Below are positions 44,401 through 55,295 of a stretch of 64,000 bases of DNA, in pieces. Both the position numbers and the translations under genes were made by a program. A model generated the notes under the pieces. That model saw only the letters and a list, made by a program, of their open reading frames with translations, searched no databases and had not been told where the DNA came from. This DNA is from Trebouxia sp. TZW2008 (lineage: Eukaryota > Chlorophyta > Trebouxiophyceae > Trebouxiales > Trebouxiaceae), in the NCBI GenBank assembly GCA_002118135.1, contig BDIU01000189.1:62001-126000 (forward strand), given 5' to 3'. Numbering within the stretch: position 1 is the first letter of the stretch; each line of letters begins with the position of its first letter.

Positions 44401-47400
44401 TCTCACTGACATTTAGCTCCAGCTGTTTCACCTTTGCGTTGCTTTCATCAAGCAAGTGCTGAGATTGCTCCAGCTGTTTGATCTCAGCATTGCTCTTGTC
44501 GAGCGAACGCTGAGTCTGCTCCAGCTCTCTGATTCTGGCATTGCTCTCATCTAACAAGTGCTGAGATTGCTCAAGCTGTTTGACCCTGGCATTGCTCTTG
44601 CCAAGCAAGTGCTGAGATTGCTCCAGCTGTTTCATCCTGGCATTGCTCTTGTCACGCAACTCGCTGACATCCTGCTCAAGCTGCTTCACCCTGGCCTTGC
44701 TCTTGTCAAGCAAGCGCTGCAACTGCTCCAGATCAATGACCCTTGCCTTGCTTATGTCAAGCAAGTGCTGAGTCTGCTCCAGCTTTTTGACCCTGACACT
44801 GCTCTTGTTGCGCAACTCAGTAACGTCCAGCTCCAGCTGTTTGACTCTGGCATTGCTCCCATCAAGCAACTGTTGAGACTGCTCCAGCTGTTTCCTCCCG
44901 GCACTGCTGCTGTCATGCAACTTGCTGACATCCAATTCCAGCTGTTTGATCCTAGCATTGCTTTCATCAAGCAAGCGCTGAGATTGCTCCAGCTGTTTCA
45001 ATCTAGCGTTGCTCTTGTCAAGCAATCCCTCAGACTGCTTCAGCTGTTGCTGTAGGTCTGCTGCCTGTGCTTGAGCCTCATGCAGAGCCGTCTGTGACAC
45101 TTGCAGCTGTTGCGAATGCAACTGGTTGTCACTCTCGCCTTGCTGCGCTTGTTTCAGCTGATCCTGCAGCTGTTCTTGAAGCTGATGAGAGTCTTGAGCT
45201 GCTTGCCGACTTTGCTCAACCTGGGCTTGCAGGTTTGCAAGTTCTTCTGCTGTAGGCCTGTTGTCCACTTGCTGTTGCAGCTGAGACCTTTCAGCCTCAA
45301 GGTTGATCACCTGCTCATGCAGTGGCTGCAACTGCAGCGACAGCTGGTCAGCCCTTGCAGCATGCTGATCTTGCGCATTCCTGGCCTGCTGTAGCTGCTG
45401 TTGCATGCTTTCAACAGCTTCTGCAGAAGCGGCTGTTGCATCATCATGGGTCAGCTGCAGTTGTTGCAGCTGCTGCTGAATGTCATGCTTCCCAGCTTTG
45501 GCAATCTCAAGCTGCTGCTGTGCATGCTGTGCTTTCTGAGTGAGCTCAGAAACAGCAGCTTCACTAGCATGCTGGGCCGCCTCAAGCTCAGACTGGATCT
45601 CACTGACGCTGGTCCGCAAGTCCTGCAGCTCTTGCTTCAGTACATCTGACATTGATTGCAGCTCTTCAAAGTGGCTTTCATCAGGACCAGCTGTTACCTG
45701 CTGCCTCAACTCTTCATTCTGAGACTGCAGCTCAGCTACCTGCTGCTTGAGCTGACTGTGTTCAGACTTGAGCTCTGAGACCTGCTGCATCTGTCCATGG
45801 ACAGCTTGATTGTGCTTGTTTAGCTCTTCCTGCTGTGAGCCCTGTAGCTGATCAAGTGTACACTGCAGACTAGCAAACTTCTGCTGTTGCTGCTCTGCAG
45901 TGTGATTGAGTGCATCAACTGTGCTCTGTGCAGATGACTTGGCTTCGTCACGCTCCTGCTGCAGCTCCTCTGATTCTGACACCAGCTGTGACTTGTCTTG
46001 TTCCAGTCGCTCCTTGTCTGCTTCCAAAGATGACACCCCCTGCTGCAGCGTCTCGATTTCATGAAGCTGACTATCAAAATCACTCTGAGAAGGCCTGATG
46101 GAGAGTTCATTCTTCAGTGTGGCATGCTGCTGCTGAAGCTCTGAGACTTGCTGCCTGAGTAACTGAGCATCCTGAGTCAGCGCCTCAATCTCACAAAGCT
46201 GACTGTCGACATCACCTTGAGCAGGCCTGGCTGACAACTCATTCGCCAGTTTGGCATGCTGCTCCTGAAGCTCTGAAACTTGCTGCCTGAGCTGCTGAGC
46301 ATCCTGAGTCAGCGTCTCCATCTCCCGAAGCTGACTGACCACATCGCTCTGAGCAGGCCTGACTGACAGCTCATGCTCAAGCGTTGCATTCTGTTCCTGA
46401 AGCTCTGAGACTTGCTGCCTGAGCTGCTGAGCATCCTGAGTCAGCCTGTCCAGATCAGCCTCGGTGGGTCTTTGTGCCAGTTCATTTTGCTGGCTGTCAG
46501 CCAAAGCCTGTGCAGGTTTGACTTGTTGCTCAAGCTGCTCAGTAGCGCTGCTATGCGTAGCATGAGCTGCAGCCTGTTGGTCAAGACTATGTTGGATCTG
46601 CCGTACCTGACTAGCACGAGCTGTGGTCTGCTGGTCAAGATTGCCTTGAAGAGCATCCTTTGCAGCAGTGGCTTGCTCAGCACTGGCTGTCAACAGCTGC
46701 ATCTGATGTTCAAGATCGGCACGAGCAGCCTGTGTCTCCAGCAACTGACTATAAAGCTGAGTATGTGCTGCTTTTGATGTCTGAAGCTCAGCCTGCTTTG
46801 CTTCAAGGCGCTGCTGCAGCTGATCCTGCTGCCTGTCTGCATCTGCTTTGGCTTTGACTGCTTGATCTTTGGCCTGCTGAATGGCAGTGGCTGCTTCTTG
46901 TCTGGCAAGTGACTCCCTCTTTTGTGCCTCTGCTATGGCTTGATCCAAGGTGCCGCTGTGCTCTGCTTTTACATTTTGAAGTGTGTTAGCAAGTGCTGCT
47001 GCCTGTAAACACACAACGCCGCGGTGACATCCCCCAGGACCCGCTGATTGTCAGAGGAAGGGAGAGTCCTCAACGTATTCTGAGAGATCGCTAAGCCATG
47101 TGTAGGGCAGCTCAAGAATGTGTGCTTGAAAACCACAGTGGACCTCACCTTTGACGTGACAATGGCAATGTCTTTCTCAAATTGCTCCTTAGAAAACTGC
47201 TGCTTATCTGTCTGTTTGACTTGTCTCCTGTGTTCAGTCAAGCAGCAGTCAGAAGCTTGTGCCTCAAAATATGCACGCCCTTATAAACGCTTACCTCAAA
47301 TTCTGAATAAGCACAGTTCTAGCTTCAAGTAGCTTATGAAGCTGTTGCACCTTCTGCTCTGCAGCAGCCTGCACAAAGCACGGCACAATGCTGTGATTTG

Positions 47401-47823
47401 ATTTTGTCACAAGACACTAGCGCCCTTGCATCAATTGCCCCTAATCTTTTTGTTGCATTGAGCGAGTGAGCGAGTTTCATAAGGTGCCGGCCAGGTGTAC
47501 ACGCACCGTCGTCTGCTTCTCGACCTTGAGCTGCGACTGCAGGCGACTACAGCTCGCAACAGCCTTGTCATGTTCTCCTTCACTAGCCTTCAACGCTGCT
47601 TGAGCGGTGCGGAGGCCCTTCCTGACCGCTCGGCTCTCTTCCTCTTCGCAAGCAGCCTCCCTGCAACAACAAAGCGTATTGCCGACATGCTAAAGCATCC
47701 ATTGTGCGCCGACAAAGACGAGGTTTTTTGCTAGCTCAAACAATCGACTCACTGGCGATAGCTCAATGCCAGAAAAAAGGTGATCACCAACGCAATCAGC
47801 AGCACCGGCACTGTGTAAAACAT
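35441..47823 (-). CDS. Membrane-anchored giant coiled-coil protein (kinectin/p180/golgin-like architecture), about 1,896 aa
   Basis: Nineteen exons: 47823-47753, 47660-47507, 47368-47295, 47227-47149, 47002-44205, 43359-43258, 43011-42859, 42586-42419, 41929-41783, 41151-40984, 40530-40363, 40021-39833, 39557-39330, 38810-38706, 38425-38216, 37215-37089, 36588-36060, 35826-35812, 35646-35441. All frames join (1,897 codons including the stop). Residues about 4-22 (VPVLLIALVITFFLALSY) form one N-terminal membrane helix. The rest to about residue 1,650 is heptad-rich coiled coil. Residues about 308-434 repeat a unit of about 44 residues (LTQDAQQLRQQVSELQEQ). Residues about 781-1037 repeat a unit of 17-18 residues (LLDKSNARVKQLEQ). 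The C-terminal 250 residues are Ser/Pro/Thr/Asp-rich and disordered, ending in a small Ser/Arg-rich tail. An ER or Golgi membrane tether or scaffold is a structural guess. Introns carry copies of exon 9, 10, 13 and 16 ends. Confidence 0.82.
38078..38157. repeat. AAT/AAC-rich low-complexity tract
   Basis: The plus strand carries runs of aataac and aataat words in intron 15 of the coiled-coil gene. It is the most A-rich stretch of the window. Confidence 0.8.
39035..39360 (-). repeat. Copies of exon 13 3' end, coiled-coil gene
   Basis: The donor-side end of exon 39557-39330 (plus strand tctcacctttcagtgatcat) recurs at about 39185-39240. A weaker trace lies at about 39045-39100. Both are in the downstream intron. 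Confidence 0.8.
40713..41064 (-). repeat. 88-bp tandem repeat of the exon 10 donor region
   Basis: Units start at 40713, 40801, 40889 and 40977 (gacaaacctgg and variants on the plus strand), with spacing of 88, 88 and 88. The last unit overlaps the true donor and 3' end of exon 41151-40984. The others carry copies of the donor in the downstream intron. Confidence 0.88.
41444..41640. repeat. About 82-bp tandem repeat, three copies
   Basis: Units containing gcatgcagaagagctgtttt, gatgcagaagacgctgtttg and gcatgcagacaacgctgttt are spaced about 80-82 bp. The array lies in intron 9 of the coiled-coil gene, with no coding content seen. Confidence 0.75.
41990..42100 (-). repeat. Decayed copy of exon 9 5' part, coiled-coil gene
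   Basis: Reading on the minus strand, an acceptor is followed by RDKAQSQLSRP and a stop. This matches RDRAQSQLADL of the intact exon 41929-41783, which lies just downstream in the transcript. Confidence 0.8.
44270..45040 (-). repeat. 51-54-bp coding repeats in the coiled coil
   Basis: About 14 copies of a 17-18-residue unit (LEQSQHLLDESNARIKQ and variants) lie in the 2.8-kb exon. The unit length is not a multiple of seven, so the heptad register must shift between units. Confidence 0.88.
46080..46460 (-). repeat. About 132-bp coding repeats in the coiled coil
   Basis: Three to four copies of a unit of about 44 residues contain TQDAQQLRQQVSELQEQ and a NELS-RPAQSD spacer, with a Q-L-E linking segment. 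They are encoded in the large exon. Confidence 0.88.
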
Positions 47824-48484
47824 GCTGTCGACAGTCCCAGATCGACACGCTATCGGTCACAAGTCGTGTCTGCCATCGGCAGACAGGGCGTTTGTCACAG
47901 ACGAGTTACTGACGCGGCTTGCGCCTCAACAAGATCATCGACGAGCTCGGTTTTGCTGGCTTCGGACCGTGCTCGATGGTGAGGCTGCACATTTTGAATT
48001 TAGGTCAACATATGACTTTCCTCATGCACTTTCAGGTCTGGGCTTGCAGTGCTCAAAAATGTTGCACTGAATGTGAATACATTCAGTGCAGCACAAAAAC
48101 GTCATTGCAAAGGATCATGCATTGGCACAATGAACAGCAAGCTTTGCTGCTAGGTTTGGACTGTGTTGCCTGTGTATGTGGGCGCCGATTTCATTGGTAG
48201 GGCCAGAAATACTAGCAAATGTGGTCCTCGAGGCGATTGGAATGCATGCGACTTGCTTGTTTTTTCTCTCTGGCTTGATGCTAGTCATCAAGCAGTCACC
48301 TCAATGATATCAGACATGTGATGCGTCATGAAGTTAGGGTAAAGACAGCCCCCCACCCCCCCGGACCCCCGCCACTACACACCCATACAGAGGCTTTCAG
48401 TAGGAGATGCAACGGCGAGGTCAGACAGCGGCAATTCTGTGGTGTTTTGCGTCGAACCACAGAAAGCTGTTTGCAGGCTCGATC
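47824..48484. promoter_or_regulatory. Divergent promoter region, coiled-coil / ClpS-like genes
   Basis: The gap between two divergent start codons is 661 bp. Both ends are CpG-rich and the middle (about 48000-48320) is CpG-poor, so two separate promoters are as likely as one shared one. No gene is seen inside. Confidence 0.5.
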
Positions 48485-49332
48485 ATGTCGTTTAGCATCA
48501 TTGCTGCCAGCAGCTCTCAATGTTGCTGTACGACGCGCATGTGTCGAACGGCACCTACGAATAGGCCGGCTACTGCTAGGCCTTTCAAGCCTTTTTCCTC
48601 GCGCGTGAGCAGAAGCGCCCGCCCTCAAACGCAGGCGAGAGCAGTCATCGAAAAGGAAGGCGACGGGGAGGGTGGCACAGGTGAGGAGCTGTTTTCACTG
48701 CATGCCAAGCTGCAATGCCCGATGTGCAAGCAAGACCTTGCCTTGCTAGCCAGCCAGATTCATAGCTGCTGCTTGGAGCGCGGCCTGAAATGCAGGCACT
48801 GCATGGTCCCTCCATCTTGACATGTTGCGGCATGATGTTGTCAGATCTTGGCTTTGTTGTTTTGTTGAACAAGCTCGGAATTGCATGTTGACTTGCATGA
48901 CATGCTGTGCATCTCATCAAAATGAGCAAGCAGTGCAATGCCTTCGGCCTACCAGCAGTCTCACCTTTCAGGTGCACTGCAGGTCTACTAGAGAAGCCAG
49001 ACTTCAAACAGATAACTCCTGACTTGGGCCCTATCACTGAGGACGCCTTTGGCTCGTCAGAGGGTGTTGGCGATAAAGAGCTTGGCGGAGGAAACTATCG
49101 CCTGCTTTTATTGGACAGTGAGACGCACACAGAGAAACTGGTTGTGTCGACAATCACAACAGTCATACCTGGCACAGAAGAACAGCATGCTAAGAACTGC
49201 TTCATGACCTCCAAGCAATTGGGTCAAGCTCTTGTGACCAGCGCTCTCAAGGAGCATGCCGAATTTTACTGCGATCAGATGCGACGCAAGGGCTGCAAAT
49301 CGTCCATTGAGCCCGACACCACCACCTTGTGA
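48485..49332 (+). CDS. ClpS-like Clp protease adaptor, plastid-targeted type, divergent N-degron pocket, 181 aa
   Basis: Exons 48485-48680 and 48983-49332 join in phase 1 (182 codons including the stop). Residues 1 to about 50 (Ser/Arg/Thr/Cys-rich, few acids) look like a chloroplast transit peptide. Residues about 98-176 match the ClpS core: NYRLLLLDSETHTEKLVV, then a VIPG turn, a helix ending before GQALVTSALKEHAEFYCDQM, and KGCKSSIEPD, which is close to the usual GLRSSIEP end. ClpS delivers proteins with N-terminal degrons to ClpC/ClpP. In bacterial ClpS the pocket uses Asn-Asp-Asp after the first strand and a His in the following helix. By my alignment these are Asp-Ser-Glu and Lys here, so degron binding may be lost or changed. 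Confidence 0.82.
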
Positions 49333-50082
49333 GATCTCATGAGCTTCCCTTGTACAAGCCCAGCATTGCTTATTTGATGTCTCATGCATTAGCAAACAGA
49401 GCATTTTTTGCAGCGTTTGGTTAGCTGCTTGGTGGCCTAAGACATGCAGGCACATGCCTGTTGCAATTGTGCATTGATCAGGACAGTCAGATCGTGAAGG
49501 GTTGTTTGCAGCATGCGCACTGCGCCAGCTGGCAACTGCAGTCTGAGCTGCAGCTGGTTTTGCGTTGTATGCTATGCTGCCAAGGTCGTGTGTCACATAT
49601 TGTCACAGTGATAATATTGTTCAAGCTCAAGCCAGCAAGCCAGTTGTATTTTTTCCAGTAAGCGAACACAAAGCATTTTGGAGGCAGTTGCTAGCTAGCT
49701 GAGACAGGCTGTATTTGGAAACATGCACATGCTTGTGCATCATGATGTTGAGGTTCGGGACTGCGCACAACCCAAAGTCTGGAGTCGGCATGTCTGCCTG
49801 TGATGGACAATGACTCTGCCGAGAACGCTGCCGCTGCTGCAAAGTCAGCTGACTGCAATGCATGTACTGAAGAGCAAAAGACTGTTGTTGCCCGCACAGG
49901 CCTAGCGAAGATCGCACGTGCTAGCATGTGATCACGTGGTCGGTTTGCGCTCTGCAGCCGCTTGCATCTGTGAGCATCGCCGGGCCCGTCGACCTGACCG
50001 CTCGAAGTTTATATACTCTTGACGCCATTGTCCTAGTTTGAGCGTGCCGGCGAGCCAACCTGAACATTGTGCTGTCGGTCGC
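49333..50082. other. ClpS-like gene 3' flank and TauE/SafE promoter
   Basis: No gene seen. About 49905-50082 is CpG-rich and probably contains the promoter of the downstream carrier gene. The rest holds only short open frames without recognisable content. Confidence 0.45.
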
Positions 50083-53000
50083 ATGTCAGTGTTTATTCGA
50101 AACCGTTATGGTGCGACTGTTTGCGCTTTCGCGTTGTGTCTGCTGCTGCTCTCTCTCGGCACTGTACCGCCCGCAGAACCGGTGCCACAACACGGCAGGT
50201 AATGATGATGTGCCCATGTCGAAGTGTTCAGCGTCGCTTGCCTGAAGACGTTGACTCGAGACTTGTATCGATGCATGGCAGGACGCTCCTTGGCGTTTGG
50301 GATGAGCAGCACCCAGGTCCCAAGAGCGCCTTTGTTTGGAGCCCACGTAACATCATCGCCATAGCTGCCGCCTGTGTGGTATGCCATAAGCAGCAAGCAC
50401 AACTCGGTTGCATCGTTTTCGAGACACTTGCATCCTAAAGTTGCAACGGCGATGGTCAGGCGCACACATGCATTGCGCCAAGCCGATGAAAAGCTCATGC
50501 AATTGTTGTCACGAAAGTACTGCTCGGTGCTGCAGTGTGCCCTCTTGGCCAATTCTGCTGGTGTCGGTGGAGGACCATTTTATGTTCCATTGCTGAATGT
50601 TGTGGTTGGCTTCAGCTTGCAAGAGTGTACAGGCCTTTCGCACACAATTGTTGCAACAAGTGCCATTGCCAGCACATTGTACGGTTTGACCCACCCTCGC
50701 CCAGGTCACCCTGACCGCCCTCTGGTTGACCTGGACGTTGCGCTGATCTTCATTCCCGCCTTGCTATTTGGTGTCTCGATTGGTGAGCCTCTTGACTCTG
50801 CTGTAGCTCAGACGTTGTGCTCAAGTCCAAAATCTTTGCATTCTGAATGATGTCCCAGTTTATAATGGCTTCTCTGTGCCAGGAGCATATGACCATCAAG
50901 GTCTGCATTAAGTATTATTGTTATGCACCAGGCTGACTCAGGCGGACAGAAGTGTCACTCAGCATAGACTCTATAACTGTCTGTAACATCGCTAAATGCC
51001 TACTCGACAGCAAGCTGGATGTCAGGGTAGCACGAGCCGTGTGTCCAAATGCTGCAGGCGTCATCTGTAACAATGTCGTCCCCGAGTGGTTGCGCGTGGT
51101 GCTGTTGACTGCGCTGCTGCTGTTTGTGGTATACAAAACCGCTAACAAGGCTTCAAGGTCAGTCCAGTCAGTCAGTGAGTGTCTGCCAAGTACATGCATC
51201 AGAGGCTGTCAAACTTGACATGCATCTTGAACATCATGCGCCAGAAACAGTTTTGAAGCTGGCCTGACTGATATTAATCCTTGTCATAAAGCCTCATGAT
51301 GAGGCACGTCATCAAGTTTTGCAGATATGCGTAAACATGTCAGAAACCTACTTTGTCATGACACCACATGACATTTCAAGCTATCTTACCTCATTTCGTA
51401 ACAATTCTGCCAATGAGTCACAGAATGTGCACTGCACTGCGAGTAGTGAGATCTGCAGCAAAAGCAGCAACCCAGATCTGGAGCGCACAGCAAGAATCAC
51501 AATGACAGCTGAACAATGTGCTCTATATTGCAGGCAATGGGATCTGAGCGAAAGCAGAGACAACCAGTTCTGGAGCAGGAACACAGCAGAAATCAGCATA
51601 TCAGCTGAACAATGTGCTTTATATTGCAGGCAATGGGATCTGGAGCAAAAGCAGAGACAACCAGTTTTGGAGCAAGCACACAGTGAAGATGACACCACAA
51701 GCACCAAGGATGGAGTGCTGCATGAGGAGGTGTTCCACGAGCACTTCAAGGATGTGACAGAACAAAATGGACATCATGATGTCGAGACGGCACCTGCAAG
51801 TGCAAGCCAAACAGAACAGGGGGTGTTTGAAACGCTCAAGATTGTGGACTGGTGGAAGGTGAGTCACATGCACATGCACATGCAAAAGCCAGACAGAACA
51901 GAAGGTGTTTGACACGCTGAAGATTGTGGACTGGTGGAAGGTGATGCTCGGTCACATGCTTTTGTACGTGTACATGCACATGCGCAAGCCAAAACAAACA
52001 GGGGTGGTCTGACACGCTAAAGATTTTGGACTGGTGGAAGGTGATGCTCAAGCACCTGCACCTGCACCTGCACCTGCACCTGCACCTGCACCTGCACCTG
52101 CACATGCGAAAGCCAAATAGGACAGAAGGCAATGAACATGCTGAGGATTGTGGACTGGTGGAAGGTGACGCACAATCACATGCACTTGTACGTGTATATG
52201 CACATGCGCAAGCCAAACAAAACAGGGGTGGTTTGATACGCTGAGATTGTGGACTGGTGGACACATATACCTGCTGTCATTAATCCCAAAGGTTGATTCT
52301 CAGCATAGTCATGGGTGCAGCATCTGCAATTGTCATGCTGATGCACATGTAGTGTAGCCCTTGCGTCTCACTCAGCGTACTGCTTTTCTTGCAGATGACA
52401 CAGCTGCTGCTGCTCAGGGCAGTCTTATCAGCCTTCCAATTGTTCAATCAAAAGCCATGCTAGCTCAACTTCATTGTACGACCAGCGGATGAGTGCTGAA
52501 ACACCAGCTGTTGATGATGTCACTTCTGCACCTTTTGGACTTACGCAAAACCACTTGCAAATGTGTTGTTCAGTGAGATAGCTGAGTTACATCAATAAGT
52601 GTCCTTGCAGATGACACAGCTGTTGCTGCTGTGGGCAGTCTTCCTACCCAGTTGCCATGCTAGCCCAATCGTATTGTACAACCATGCTAGCCCAATCATG
52701 TTGTACAATCAGCATATGCTCCTATCAACTGGTTTGCCTTGCAAAGGATGCAGCTGCTCTGGCGCAGTCTTTCGTGGCTGTGGACATGTATCTTGTCGTC
52801 AAGTCCAAAGTCTCAGGTTAAGCGCAGTTGTGGGCGCCGCCCAAGATTGCTGTGTTGGCTCAAACTCATCAAAGCACTGACCCATAGTCTGGCCTGTTTT
52901 GCCAACAACACAGCTGTTGCTGTTGTGGGCAGTCTTCCTGGCCTTCCAAATGGAGAGGGGCATATTATCAACAATCTTGTCATCAGTATTGCTTTTTGAC

Positions 53001-55295
53001 CCTTCACCTCCTGATCTGCGATGCAGATGACACAGCTGTTGCTGCTATGGGCAATCTTCCTAGCCTTCCAAATGGAGAAGAGCAAATTTGGCAGATGCAC
53101 CAAGCAGTACCTGCTGCTGTTCCTGGCGCAGATTGTGTTCTGTATTTCCGTGACTGTCTTCTTCATCAGAGCTGAGCTGGCAGAACTGGGCAAACCAGCA
53201 TCAGAGCAGCATGGCGACCCAGAATTGCATGAGCTGTTGGTCGGAGAGCGTTCCGGTATCCCTGCGGGTATGCTGCTGAAGTGTTGCAGTCACAACAGGC
53301 GTTGATATCGGGACAATGTCTTGATGATTTGTATTCTCGTTGTTGCAATTCTTGGTGGATGCAGTGACCCTAGGTTGCATGAGCTATTGATTGATGAACG
53401 ACCTGGCGTCCCTGTGGGTACGTCGGAACGCATTTGGCATCGCTTTTATTGGAATGTTGGACAGTGTAAGGGGACAGTTAGCCTCAGAGCAGCATTGTGA
53501 CTCTGAGTTGCATGAGCTGTTTGGTTTGGGAGCCCTGCGGGTAAACCAAATGACACTTGCATCATATCTGGCATTGATGATGTACATTGCATCTAAGTCT
53601 GCTTGAGCTGAACAAACAGCTGCTGAGAGAGTGCTCAACTACATGCTGCAAACCCGTTGCAAGCAGTCACAGCAGCACAATTCACAGCACTGCAGTCCGG
53701 AATTTCTTATTCAGCCAGCAGGTATGGTAACAGCAGCCTCTGGTCTCAACTTCAGCCCACAACTGGCTAGATGGTTCAGTGCCTTGCAGCCCTGCAGAGC
53801 CGGGATCCTGTTTTCTTCAGCCTTCTACAAAGGCTTGAGGATACGATACTCAATCCCTATGCTACAGTGCGTACCATTATGTGATACTAGTGTTCAGGGT
53901 GAGTGTTATTGTTCAGGTGGGAGGCGGCCTGTGAAGGTGCTGCTGGCAGCGGTGGGGATTCTTGCCATTTCTGGAGCAACAGCAGGCCTGCTGGGCATTG
54001 GCGGCGCTCTCATTTTCAATCCATTCCTGCTTCAGCTTGGCATGGACCCTCGAGTAAGCTGCTGCTTGTGTAACTGTTGACAAAGCTGGCATGGATTCTA
54101 TGGCAGCTTGACTTTGACCGAATGCAACTGCTAACAAAGCTGGCGTGAGTGCTACAGCCACAATCGACTCATGCAAACATTCTTGTGCCTGCCTTATCCA
54201 GTTCTGCATTATCCCCCATCAGGACTGAAGTTTCTACGTTCATTCCTATGCATGCAGAACAAATGTCATGACTCAATCGGCACAAACAGCACTCTGGTTG
54301 CACCTTGTCATGTTTTGCCAGAGCGCTAGTGCTTTACGAAGCTGTGAGACTCAATAGAGCTTACGCCTGACCTTGCAACACACGACGCTCACATGCTCAC
54401 ATGCAATATCCAGTCTGATATACAATTCACACTTGCACATCACAATATGCAATACTCATATGCTCTGTTGTGCACAGGTGATGGCCTCCACATCAGTGCT
54501 GATGTCCTGTTTCAGCAGGCTTTGACAGAGCGAGCATCTCATTGAAGCCTGTCTGATCAATGAGATGCTGCCTAACGACATAGTATTTTCTTGTTGCTCA
54601 GCTGATGCTGTGCTGTGCACAGGTGGTTGCATCCACATCAGTGCTGATGATCCTGTTCAGAAGCAACAAGCAGTTAAGAAGCTTCTCAAGAGACAAGGCG
54701 TTACAGCCAATTATCACATGAATCACTTGTAAGCTGATGCTGTGTTGTACACAGGTGGTGGCATTCACATCAGTGCTGCTGATCCTGTTCAGCAGCAGCA
54801 CCAGTTCTTCTTCCTACCTATTGCATTGAATGCTCGACACCCACTATGCTCTAGTCTTTGCCCCAATTTGCTTTGTCGCCTCTCTGGTTGGGATCATCAT
54901 GGTTGCTGCAAGAAGTTGCCACAACCTGTGTTTGGTCTTGAGGCTGATTTACACTCAATGAGCTGATGCTTTGTTGTACACAGGTGGTGGCCTCCACATC
55001 AGTGCTGATGATCCTGTTCAGCAGCAGCACCATCTCCCTTTCCTACCTTTTCAATGGAATGCTCAACACCCACTACGCCGTAGTCTTTGCTCCAATCTGC
55101 TTTGTTGCCTCCCTGGTTGGGGTGATTGTGGTTGGACGCTTGGTGAAGCGAACAGGCAGGACCAGCATCTTGATCATGATCCTGACATTCTTGATTGCAA
55201 CTGGCACTGTGCTTTCAGCTGTCTTTGGCGGCAGGAAGGCCATTGACGACATTAGGCACCATCGCCACATTGGGTTCCAGTCATTTTGCCAGTAG
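50083..55295 (+). CDS. TauE/SafE-family membrane carrier (sulfite exporter-like), 503 aa
   Basis: Exons 50083-50181, 50232-50378, 50536-50782, 51058-51157, 51630-51858, 53027-53267, 53917-54053, 54984-55295 (504 codons including the stop). Residues about 10-28 form a signal peptide or first helix (CAFALCLLLLSLG). The two TauE/SafE halves are clear: SAGVGGGPFYVPLLNVVVGF with LSHTIVATSAIASTL in the first, and ATAGLLGIGGALIFNPFLLQ, then VVASTSVLMILFSSST and FAPICFVASLVGVIVVGR in the second. A polar cytosolic loop of about 110 residues (rich in D/E/H/T) joins them. Family members export sulfite or sulfoacetate; plant members are poorly studied, so the substrate is open. Exon 1 could end instead at 50166 or 50198; 50181 gives a 50-bp intron in phase 0. 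Exon ends are heavily duplicated in introns 4-7. Confidence 0.86.
51425..51629 (+). repeat. Copies of the exon 5 acceptor region, TauE/SafE gene
   Basis: The block cagctgaacaatgtgctcta-ttgcag followed by gcaatgggatct occurs twice (exon-like starts at 51535 and 51630). A partial copy of the exon part lies at about 51448-51490. The last full copy is the intact exon start. Confidence 0.85.
51825..52262 (+). repeat. Five copies of the exon 5 3' end and donor
   Basis: The motif gattgtggactggtggaagg (coding KIVDWWK plus the gt donor) occurs at 51841, then with small changes at about 51923, 52020, 52146 and 52245. The first belongs to the exon; the others lie in the downstream intron. The later copies retain gtgatg or gtgacg donor-like sequence, but the last reads gtggac. 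Confidence 0.9.
52052..52103 (+). repeat. GCACCT hexanucleotide microsatellite
   Basis: About eight units of gcacct lie inside the copy array of the TauE/SafE intron 5. The tract arose next to a related gcacatgcacatgc stretch near 51868-51885 in the flanking copies. Confidence 0.88.
52395..53545 (+). repeat. Copies of exon 6 5' and 3' ends, TauE/SafE gene
   Basis: The exon start (gatgacacagctgttgctgc, coding MTQLLLL) recurs upstream at about 52395, 52611 and 52908. The exon end (gaattgcatgagctgttggt, coding ELHELL, with a gcgggta donor) recurs downstream at about 53375-53420 and 53485-53542. The intact exon is 53027-53267. Confidence 0.88.
54475..55130 (+). repeat. Four copies of exon 8 5' end, TauE/SafE gene
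   Basis: The acceptor plus gtggtggcctccacatcagt (coding VVASTSVLMIL) occurs at about 54478, 54623, 54756 and 54984. The third copy covers some 160 bp of the exon but is frameshifted. The fourth is intact. Confidence 0.9.

Noticed and set aside
44558..45055. 165-codon plus-strand frame (Leu-rich repeats)
   Set aside because: It is the shadow of the coiled-coil repeat on the minus strand.
48681..48820. Continuation of the ClpS-like first exon (CPMCKQ, Cys-rich)
   Set aside because: It looks like a zinc-binding motif by chance. The donor at 48681 is needed to join the conserved ClpS core in frame.
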